A DNA stretch of 64,000 bases from the NCBI RefSeq assembly GCF_028372415.1, contig NC_092874.1:241901461-241965460 (forward strand), in the 5' to 3' direction. Made by a program: the position numbers and the translations under genes. Positions 55,721 through 64,000 of the stretch are shown here, in pieces. The notes beneath the pieces were generated by a model. The model saw only the letters and a list, made by a program, of their open reading frames with translations. It had not been told where the DNA came from and made no database searches. The number at the start of each line of letters is the position of its first letter. Positions within the stretch are counted from its first letter, which is position 1. Origin of the DNA: Notamacropus eugenii. Its lineage: Eukaryota; Chordata; Mammalia; Diprotodontia; Macropodidae.

Positions 55721-57503
55721 TCTGCATTTCAGTGAAATAAGTGTGTTGAAAAATTTTAACATTATATGTACTATTCTGCATTCATAGTTTCTTACCCTCT
55801 ATAAAGAAATGGTGAGTGCCTTCTCACATCTCTTCATTGGTTAGCCAGGAAGTTACCAAGTGTTTTTGTTTGTCTTGTAATTTATTTTTAACATCCTTTT
55901 TTAAAAAAGTTTGAGTTCAAGATTCTCTCCTCCCACACCTCTCCCACTGATTGAGAAGGCAAGCAATATATTATTATACATATGAAATTATGAAAAACAT
56001 ATTTGCCCTCCCCCCCCCACAGCAAAAACCTCTGAAAAAATTGTATTCCAAATTGCACTGGAGGTGGATAGCATTTTTTTCACCATAACTCTTTTGGAAT
56101 TGTCTTGGATCACTGTATTGATCAGTAGCCAAGTCTTTCTTAATTGATCACCATTACTACATTGCTGTTACTGTGTACAGTGAACTCCTGTTCAGGCCTT
56201 ACTTGTTTTCTGAAACTCTTCCCCCTTCATTATTTCTTATAGCACGATAATCTCTATCATAATCAGATGCCACAAATTGTTTAGCCATTCCCCAATTGAT
56301 GAATGGCCCTCAATTTCCAATTCTTTGCCACTACAAAAGAGCTCCTATAAATAGTTTTGTACATATAGTTCCTTTTCCTTTGACCTCTGTTAGTGATATT
56401 GTTGGGTGAAAGGGTATGCACAGTTATTGGTCTTTGGGCACAGTTCCGAATTATTCTCCAGAATGGTTGGACCAATTCACTACTCCATCAGCAATTTATT
56501 AATGTAGCTCTTTCCCTCATTCCTTTCAGTATTTGTCAGTTTTGATAGATGTGAGCCCTTAAAGATTTCTTCTTTGACAACTGCCTGTTCATATGAATTG
56601 GGGAATGGCTCTTATTTTTATAAATTTGATTCAGTTCTCTGTATATTTGAGAAATGAGGGCTTTATCAGGGAAACTAGCTGTAAATTTTTTTGATATTCA
56701 TTGTCTCTGCTACCTTTTAGCAAAATGTACTTTTCCTTGTAATCTCTTTCCTTTAGATCTATTTTTGCTATTGCTTTATCTGAGATCATGATTGCCAAGC
56801 CCTATCCTCTTCACTTCAGCTGAAGCATAATAGTCTTGCTCCAGTTCATCATTTCAGCTCCATGTGTCTTTCTGTCCCAGTGTGTGTGCCTTTATATATA
56901 TTGTTGGATTCTGATTTCCAGTTCATTCTGTCTGCTTTTATTCTATGGGTTAGCTCTTATCCTATTCAGTTATGATAACTAACTGTGCATTCTGTCCACC
57001 CCATTTTCCTCTGCTTATCCTGCTCTCTTTTTATCATGTCCTTCCTAAAATCTTGCCTTGTTTCCGACAACTGCCTTCTCAGCTCACCACCCTTATCATT
57101 CCCCCTCTGCCCCATATCACTTATTCCCTTTCCCTTCTATCTCCTGATTAAGATAGGTTTCTATCCTCAGCAGAATGTGTTTATGTATCCTTTCCTCTTT
57201 GAACCAATTCAGATGAGAGTGAGATTCAAGTATTGCTCCCCCCAATTTTTCACTTCACCATGTAAGCTCTTTCTTGTGTGCCTCTTTTATGTGAGAAAAT
57301 CTGCCCCATGCTACCTTTCCCTTCCTCCTTCTCCCAGTGCATCCCTCTTTCTTACTTTTCATTGTTTTTTTTTGGAACTCATCTTAATGTAATCCTGACT
57401 CATACCCATGCACTCTTCTATGTATCCTCCTTCTAACTGCCTTACTGATGAGAAAGTTCTTAGGAGTTACAAGTATCCTTTTCCCATATAGGAGTGTAAA
57501 TGT

Positions 57504-57812
57504 GAGGCAGCTAGGTAGTGCAGTGGATAGAGCACCAGTGAAGGAGTCAGGAGGACCTGAGTTAAAATCTCACCTCAGACACTTTACACTCACTAGCTAC
57601 GTGACCTTGGGCAACTCAGTTAACTCCAGTTACCTCATCCTGGGTCATCTCCAGTCATCCTGATGTATCTGGTCACTGGATTCAGATGGGTCTGGAGGAG
57701 AAGTGAAGCTGGTGACCTGCAGAGCCCTCCCTCACTCAAAACAAAGTCAAGTGCAAGTTATGTCATCATTTCCCTGATGGCATGGTCTTTTTTGGCAACT
57801 AAGGATGATCAC
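57504..57812 (+). mobile_element. RTE-tailed SINE (tail type 1), full length
   Basis: Head 'GAGGCAGCTAGGTAGTGCAG', 'GGAGGACCTGAGTTAAAATC', middle 'CTCCAGTCATCCTGATGTAT', tail 'GATGGCATGGTCTTTTTTGG'. Plus-strand counterpart of 23405 and 33103. Confidence 0.92.
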
Positions 57813-57889
57813 ACACTTATTGAATACCTTGTGCTTTGTCTTTCTTGTTTGCTTTTTTAAATGCTTCTCTTGAGTTTTATATTTGGAAG

Positions 57890-58770
57890 TCACATTTTGT
57901 ATTCAGCTCTGATCCTTTAATCAGGAATACTTGAAAGTCTTCTATTTTATTAATGTCATTTTTTTCCCTGAAGAATTATACTCAGCTCCTTTGTTTTTAT
58001 AATATTCCAAGCCCTCCAGTCTTTTAATGTGAATGCTGCTAAATATTGTGTGATCCTGACTGTGGCTTCATGGTATTTGAATTGTTTCTTTCTAGCTGTT
58101 TGCATTATTTTTTCCTTCTGGAATTTGGCATGTAATCCTGAGAATTTTCATTTTGGGATCATTTTCAGGAGGGGATCTGTGGATCTGCTCTTTTATTGTT
58201 CATGGCTTTCTGATAGTCCAAAAATTTTTAAATTATCTCTTCTGGGTTGGTTTTCCAGGTCATTTGTTTTTCTAATGCGATATCTTATATTTTCTTCTAT
58301 CTTTTCATTTTTTTGACCTTGTTTTATTTTTTCTTGGTGACTCATGCAGTCATTAGTTTTTACTTGTCCAGTTCTAATTTTTAAGGAATTGCTTTCTTCA
58401 GTGAGTTTTTGTACCTCTTTTTCCATTTGGTCTATTCTGATTTTTTAAGGAGTTTTTTTTTCTTCAGTGAATTTATGTGGTGCGTGTGTATGTGTGTGTG
58501 TGTGTTTTATCAAGCTGTTAATTCTCTTTTAGTAATTTTCTTGCATCACTCTCATTTCTTTTCCCAATTTTAACATTACTATCACTTTAACTCTTCTGAG
58601 AGGTCTTATTGGGTTTGGATCCAATTAGAATTTTTCTTTGAGGCTTTTTTTGGTAACCACTTTTACATTCTTGTCTTCTGAATTTGTGTTGGTCTTCGCT
58701 GTGACCATAGTATCTTTTTATGGTCAAATTCTTTTTTTGTTATTTGCTTATTTTTCCAGCCTGTTCTTGG
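57890..58770 (-). pseudogene. ORF1 remnant of HAL1 copy D
   Basis: Only 77 codons are open (58426-58193: MEKEVQKLTEESNSLKIRTG, later KTNDLENQPRRDNLKIFGL), covering the end of the coiled-coil and start of the RRM-like domain. The rest is broken. Confidence 0.75.
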
Positions 58771-59494
58771 CTTTGAACTTTATGTTAAAGTTGGGCTCTG
58801 GTAACCTGGGGGTGGGGAGGCCTGTCCCAAGATTCAGACTTTTTTGTGCTCCTGTTTTTAGAGACAGTACTTGGGGAGTTTTCAAGTTTTTCATGCTTCC
58901 AAGGTGCTATGATCTGGGAAGATTTATAGTCACTGCCCTCCTGGGCTCTTTTCTTTATCTAGGAAGGGTCCTTGGACCCTGCAGCTGTAAGTACTAAAGC
59001 TCCTTTTCTGCCTTGGAACTCCAAATCAGGCCCCTGTTCCTTTGTGTCTCACCACAAGTGCTGTTCTCTGCCCTGGAATTTTGACCCAGAACAGTGTATG
59101 GGTGGTAAAGTTGTCAGTCTGTGCCAGCTGCACCCAGTGCTAGCAAAGGGTCCCTTGTAATCTCTTTCTCTACAGTTGTCTGACCCTTCTTTTACCATCT
59201 CTGGACTAAAAGCTCCTGAAATTGTTGCTGCAGCTGCTGTTTTTTGAAAAGCTGCCTCCAAAACCTACCTCTGGTGCTACTGCCATGTTTTGGTCCTGCT
59301 CCCAACCTAGTGTTATAGAGCTTTCCTGCAAACTTCCTAAGTTATCTTAGGCTGGAAAACTGTCTCTGTTTGACATTTTGTTGGCTCTGACACTTCAAAA
59401 TTTGATTTGAGAAGTTATTTTAAAGTTGTTTGGAGGGAAATGTTGGGAGAACTCAGCTGGGTCCTCCAACATCTTGACTCTTCCTCTCTCAGCA

Positions 59495-59950
59495 AGTATT
59501 TAAGGATATATTACGTGCCAGACACTGGGCTAAGTTCTGGGACTACAAAGAAAGACAAAAACAGCCTCTGCTCTCAAGGAATGTACATTCTAGTTTTACC
59601 TTCTAATGAGAGACAACGTGTAAATAAATAGGCATATACAAGACATATTCAGAGTAGATGAAAGGTAATATGAGAGGGAAAGTCACTAACAGCAAGAAGG
59701 ATAATATACCTCCTCATCTACCACCCCCACCCCCTCTGCCAGTAGGTGAGCCTGGAAGAAAGCCAGGGAAGCCTAGAGGTAGAGATAAGGAGCAGAGTAT
59801 TCCTGGCATGGGAGACATCCAGGGCAAAAACATGAAGATGGCAAGTGAATTATCATGGTCAGAGTTCTGTAAGGAGTCCAGTGGAGAATGCTTAGAGGGG
59901 AATAAAATGTAAGAAATTTGGAAAGGGAGGAAGGGGTTAGGGAATATCTT
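59495..59950 (-). mobile_element. L2 3' region
   Basis: 'CGTGCCAGACACTGGGCTAA', 'CTGCTCTCAAGGAATGTACA', antisense L2. Confidence 0.82.
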
Positions 59951-59994
59951 TAAAAGCTGAACAGAAGTTTATATGGGACCTTTCTTCATGGACT

Positions 59995-60130
59995 TCTGGA
60001 GGTATTTGCTTAGTGGTGGGATTTTTTGGGTCATAGGGTTGAGACCATTTAGCCACTTCCCCAAATTACTTTACAGAATAATACCAATTCACAGCTCTGG
60101 TTATCAGTATGTCCGTATTTATAACTTATA
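59995..60130 (-). mobile_element. L1 ORF2 C-terminal fragment
   Basis: 'GGGTCATAGGGTTGAGACCA' and 'TACTTTACAGAATAATACCA' with CAATTCACAGCTCTG. Confidence 0.6.
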
Positions 60131-60229
60131 GGACTGTTGTGGAAAAATAATTTTTCAAATGTTAAAGCACAAAATATTTCTACCCTAAATTCTCCTTTTT
60201 TCTTATGTCCCTTTCTCCTTTATCCTGTT

Positions 60230-60640
60230 GAAGATCTTGCTTTACCAGTCTCTAACCCTGTGTTACTCCACCATCCACTGTCTTCATTATAGTTACCTGC
60301 TGTTAAAGGAGCCTGGAGAAATTCACAAAACTGTGTTGATTAGATCCACTACAAGTTTGTTATATAATCAAAATCGAGCCCTTAATGTGGAAAGGCAATT
60401 AATCCTTTTCCACCTCCCTAATGGCTTCATTATCCCACATACCATAGCAGCATTTCCAAACTTTTTCATCCTCCCTCAAATCTCCCACAGGTCTCCTTCC
60501 TCCTACCCTCTCAACTTAAGAACTTTGCCTCATATTTCATTGAAAAAAATTGAGGCTGTTTGCAAAAAGCTCTTTCTTCCCTGATCCTCATCTTACATCA
60601 CTCAGAAACATTCTGTCACTGTCTGGAATGCTTGGAAGGC
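60230..60640 (+). mobile_element. L2 ORF2 5' region fragment
   Basis: 'TTTGCCTCATATTTCATTGA' and 'AAAATTGAGGCTGTTTGCAA' match the L2 coding DNA for a KIEAI-type block; the 118-codon frame here ends in KKIEAVCKKL and is an L2 relic. Confidence 0.65.
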
Positions 60641-60659
60641 CTCTCTTTCATGAAGGTTC

Positions 60660-62505
60660 ATTTTCCCCCTTTATAGGATCTTAACCATTTTTGCTGGATA
60701 AGTTATCTTTTTGGTTGTAAGCCTATATGCTTTGCCTTCTGGAGTATTGTAGTACTTGTTCTCTGCTCCTTTGTAGTAATGGTGTGATACCAACTGGATT
60801 GTAGGTACTTGAATTCTTTTTGTCCGCTTGCCAGTATTTTTCTTTGACCTAGTAGCTCTGAATTGGGGTATGATGTTCCTGAGAGTTTTCATTTTGAGGT
60901 TTCTTTGTAGAGGTGACTGTCAGATTCTTTCTATTTCTCCTTTACCCTGTGGTTCTAAGAGATCTAAGCAGTTTTAAGGTTTCTTGAAAAATGATGTGTA
61001 GGCTCTTTTTTTTGTCATGGGGAAAAGAACAGGAGAGAATAAGTATTTATAGGTGCCACTGTGTGCTAGACTCTCTGCTTAGCATTTAACAGATATTTTC
61101 TCACTTGATCCTCCTAACAACCTTATGAAGTAGGAACTATTATCATCCTCTACTTTACAGTAGAAGTATCTGAGGTGTACAGTGACTTGCCCAAGGTCAC
61201 ACAACTAGTAAATATCTGAGGCTGAATTTGAACTTAGATCTTCCTGACTTAATGAACAGTATTCTTTCTATCTTCTGTGCCATCTAATGGCCTCCATGCA
61301 ATTCATGGCATTAAGGTAGTCTGATGATTATTTTTTTTCTCCTTGATCTGTTTTCCATGTCAGTTTTTATTATGAAATATAAACATTTTCTTCAGTTTTT
61401 TCAGTCTTGACTATTTTAATATTTCTTGTTTGAAGGAGTCATTTTGCTTGGGCAAGTTGTTAATTCCCTTTGCAGTTCTTTCTTTTTTACTTTTTACTTC
61501 TAACATTCTCATTTCATTGATAAAGAATTAAAAAAAAAAATACCTTCTTTTAAACTCTTGCTTCATGTCTTCCAGGATGCTCTGCTTTTTTTTCTTTCTT
61601 TTGTTTAAGACTTTTAAGTTGTGTTTTCCTTTAAGACTTAATTTACAAATGTTTTGGAATCATTCTCTCCTTTTGGGTTTGTTTTCAGCATCTGTCAGTA
61701 TAATGGCCTTTTATGTTTTTATTTTTCATTTTTCTAGCCTACTTCCTGACTTTGAACTGCATGTTAGAAATGGGCTTTATGCACTTTGGGAGGGAAGGTC
61801 TGGGCTGGTCCAACTGCTTCTTTCTTGGGGTATTGAGCGTGAATTAATCCAGGCTCTCAGGGACAACTCAGGTTGGAGAGCCATAAACTCAGTAAATTCC
61901 TGACTGGGGTTTGGGTCTGAGCAACAGTGAACTTTTCAGCCACTCATTAATCAGCCAGCTAGGAAACTTTGCTGGATCTGAGTGGTAGAGCTTTAGGCTT
62001 CTCTTAGACCTAGGATTCCTTCCTCTGCCCACCTCACTTAGATCTAGAAGCAAGAATGGAGATCTGTCTCTTCTGTTAGGATCTGAGCCACACCCCTTGC
62101 TTCTAAACTTGCTCCTTTTCAGTAAACTTTTTGGGGCCTTCTACTACTCCTTCCCCCCAGAATGCTATGCATGATATAGGTCTCCTCAGTTTGGCATGGA
62201 TGTGTGACCTGGAACTTGAGAGTGGGCAACAAATCTGCTTGTTGGTATCTCTTTCTGTAATGATTCCCTAGTACAAGACTGGGACCTCCTCTTTCCCTAG
62301 TTCTTTGCCTTTCCTTGTGCTCTGGGATTGGTCCACTTCTCTCTGTCTCCTGAACTGGAAAAATGATTCATCACGAGTTTTTCTTTGATTTTTGCATCTA
62401 GATTTTGTCTGGTACATTTTCTAGGTATGTTTGGAGGAGGGGTTTTTTGGGGGGAGGTGGGTAGGGGAAAAGCTCACTCTTTCTGCTCTGCCATCTTGGC
62501 TCTAC
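60660..62505 (-). mobile_element. L1 5' UTR plus ORF1 (copy E), split by a MIR
   Basis: 5' end near 62505 ('TCTGCCATCTTGGCTCTACG' on plus). ORF1 C-terminal piece at 60892-60671 (antisense RNIIPQFRATRSKKNTGKR). Diverged; no ORF2 seen to its left. Confidence 0.7.
61020..61290 (-). mobile_element. THER/MIR-type SINE in L1
   Basis: 'GTGCTAGACTCTCTGCTTAG', 'CACTTGATCCTCCTAACAAC' and 'CAAGGTCACACAACTAGTAA'. Confidence 0.88.
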
Positions 62506-62599
62506 GTCCATCTTATGTAATTAAAAAGATTTATTTTACCTCTTGTGACTACTTCTATCTGGTTTGACTAGCAATTCATTCCCTAGCCATAGTCGTGAA

Positions 62600-62960
62600 A
62601 AGACTCCTGATCTGGTTTTCTTTTTTTTAATTGCATCACCATTAATATTCAGATATTTACATAACCATTTTGAGTATTATGGAACATGATGTAAAATGTT
62701 GGCTTCAAGCTAATTTCTGCCAAACTATTTCACAAATTTTCCCAGTACTTGTCAGAGAATTATCTAGGTAATTTAAGTTTTTGAATTTGTTGGATTTATT
62801 GAGTTATTTCTGATTTTTCCTTGACTTATATGTTTCAATATGTGTTTTTAAGCTAGTACCAAATAGTGGTGATGATTACTCTTTTATAATAAAGATCTGA
62901 AGCCTAGTTGACATCTACTTTTTCTTTTTTTCATTGTTTCCTTAATATAATAATATTTCT
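62600..62960 (-). mobile_element. L1 ORF2 fragment
   Basis: 'AGCTAGTACCAAATAGTGGT' and 'GATGATTACTCTTTTATAAT' are the antisense L1 block also seen at 1690. Confidence 0.65.
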
Positions 62961-63039
62961 CATCAATGATCTTGAAAAAACAATTGTCTAGTCCTATTAA
63001 GGATTCCCTTAGTAAGCTATAGCACTTAATCAGTGAATT

Positions 63040-64000
63040 TTTGGAAGTCTTTCTTTATCTGGCCAATTCTGCTATTTAAGGCATTCTTCTCATTGGGCTT
63101 TTTGGATCTCTTTTGCTATTTGGGTTAGTCTGCTTTTTAAAGTGTTAATTTTCTTCCGCATTTTTTTTTTGGTCTCCTTTAGCAAGTGGTTGACTAGTTT
63201 TTCATAATTTTCTTGCATCTCATTTCTCTTCCCAATTTTTCCTTTACTTCTTTTACTTGATTTTCAAAATCCTTTTTGAGCTCTTACATGGCATGTAGCC
63301 AATTCCTATTTTTCTTGGAGGTTTTGGATGCAGGACCTTTGACTTTGTTGTGTTGTCTTCTCTTTGTATATTTTGATCTTCCCTGTCACCAAAGTAAGAT
63401 TCTATAGTCTAATTTTTTTCTGGTTTTTGCTCATTTCCCCAGCCACTTACTTGACTTTTGAGCTCTTTGTCAAGGTAGTTCTCTGCTTCCAGTGGAGGTA
63501 GGGGGTATACTTTCAGCTCTTTGACCCCCCCCCCCCCCCCCCCCACACACACAATGTGTGGGTCTAGAGCTGCAGAACCAGCTGCTGCCTCTCCCCTTGC
63601 TGTAGCTGCTTCGAGGGGTCTCCACTGCCCTGAGGCTGGGGCCCGGGAGGACAACTCTACTCTCTCAGACAGGTCTCACAGGTTTTTTCCACTGATCTTC
63701 TAATTTGTCCTTGGCATTTTAGAGTCCTGAAGTCTGGAAACTGCCACAGGTGCCTGAGACTCAGTCCATTCTCCCCTCCCCACTGCAGCCTGTTCAGGTC
63801 CTGTCTGTGCTAGGGTGTCCCCTGGGGTGTCCCACACTGCACTGCACTCTGCTCCTAGCCTGGTATGATAGACACTTCCCAGAGACCTTCCAGCCTGTCT
63901 TGGGCTGGAGATTTGCTTCACTCCATCGTTCTGTGGGTTCTACAGTTCTAGAATTTGTTTAGAGTCATTGTTTACAAGTATTTGACTTGGCTTGGGGGAG
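63040..64000 (-). mobile_element. L1 5' UTR plus ORF1 N-terminus (copy F), runs off the window
   Basis: Antisense ORF1 coiled-coil DNA (63040-63290), ORF1 start near 63432 (ATGAGCAAAAACC on minus), then 5' UTR to the window edge. Its last bases match the final 60 bp before the L1 5' end of copy A, so the true end lies just outside. Confidence 0.78.
63525..63544. repeat. poly(C) run of 20, then (CA)5
   Basis: Uninterrupted C20 in the L1 5' UTR. Unusually long; length may be imprecise in the assembly. Confidence 0.93.

Larger units (their letters stand above)
55870..59490 (-). mobile_element. HAL1-type element, copy D, split by a SINE
   Basis: Read right to left: 5' end near 59490, GC-richer 5' UTR, ORF1 (about 58770-57890), purine-rich tract (57490-57000 as pyrimidines on plus), an ORF2 C-terminal scrap (56475-56281, VAKNWKLRAIHQLG) and an L1 3' UTR (56200-55870, 'GAGAAGGCAAGCAATATATT'). 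The SINE at 57504-57812 interrupts it. Confidence 0.75.
42745..64000 (+). other. LEMD3: LEMD3 intron 1 (partial)
   Basis: No acceptor plus exon 2 sequence was recognised down to the window end, so the intron is at least 21,256 bp. Large first introns are usual for this gene. Contents are listed separately. Confidence 0.8.

Noticed and set aside
42906..64000. LEMD3 exon 2
   Set aside because: I looked for a pyrimidine tract, AG and sequence for ENPFGE-type residues and saw none. A short exon could be missed by eye.
1..64000. CRISPR arrays, operons, bacterial signals
   Set aside because: The sequence is plainly mammalian nuclear DNA; the regular repeats are microsatellites and dispersed transposons.

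Overview
This is a stretch of mammalian nuclear DNA, almost certainly from a marsupial. It holds one recognisable protein-coding feature: exon 1 of LEMD3 (MAN1, an inner nuclear membrane protein) on the plus strand at 41232-42744. The exon sits in a CpG-rich promoter and ends at a strong splice donor. Everything right of 42744 is LEMD3 intron 1, which runs past the window end (at least 21.2 kb). I did not find exon 2. Everything left of about 39.7 kb is intergenic and made largely of old and middle-aged transposable elements.

The marsupial call rests on the repeats. L1 5' ends carry a 'GAGCCAAGATGG' start and an ORF1 beginning MPRKGKK. SINEs have a tRNA/MIR-like head and an RTE (BovB-like) tail. 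THER/MIR, L2 and L3/CR1 copies are dense, and there are no primate, rodent or ruminant SINEs. The exact species cannot be told from this.

Layout. 0-5 kb: L1 3' and ORF2 fragments, a possible LTR. 5-16 kb: a run of L1/HAL1-like ORF1-bearing elements on the minus strand, with an RTE LINE fragment (13.5-14.8 kb), a young 3'-truncated L1 (8634-9749) and a composite RTE-tailed retroposon (10.6-11.4 kb). 16.0-19.2 kb: a plus-strand HAL1-type element inserted inside a minus-strand L1, with its own nested hAT fragment. 19.6-25 kb: hAT, SINEs, a near-full-length 7SL RNA retropseudogene (21147-21454), L2, and TA/GATA microsatellites. 25-36.8 kb: L2, L3/CR1, SINEs, L1 3' ends and about 3 kb I could not assign. 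36-39.5 kb: a cluster of minus-strand RTE-tailed SINEs. 39.7-42.8 kb: repeat-poor promoter-proximal DNA and LEMD3 exon 1. 42.8-64 kb: intron 1, filled by L2, L1/HAL1, MIR, CR1 and one hAT element; every L1 I could orient there is antisense to LEMD3.

I see no undescribed gene system. The most interesting material is retrotransposon biology: a repeated ORF1-only (HAL1) architecture, an L1 copy that ends in a poly(A) inside ORF1 with a 15-bp target duplication, an RTE-tailed retroposon with an inverted 5' end, and a 7SL retrocopy in a lineage without 7SL-derived SINEs. Coordinates of repeats are approximate (usually within 10-30 bp) unless a target-site duplication fixes them.
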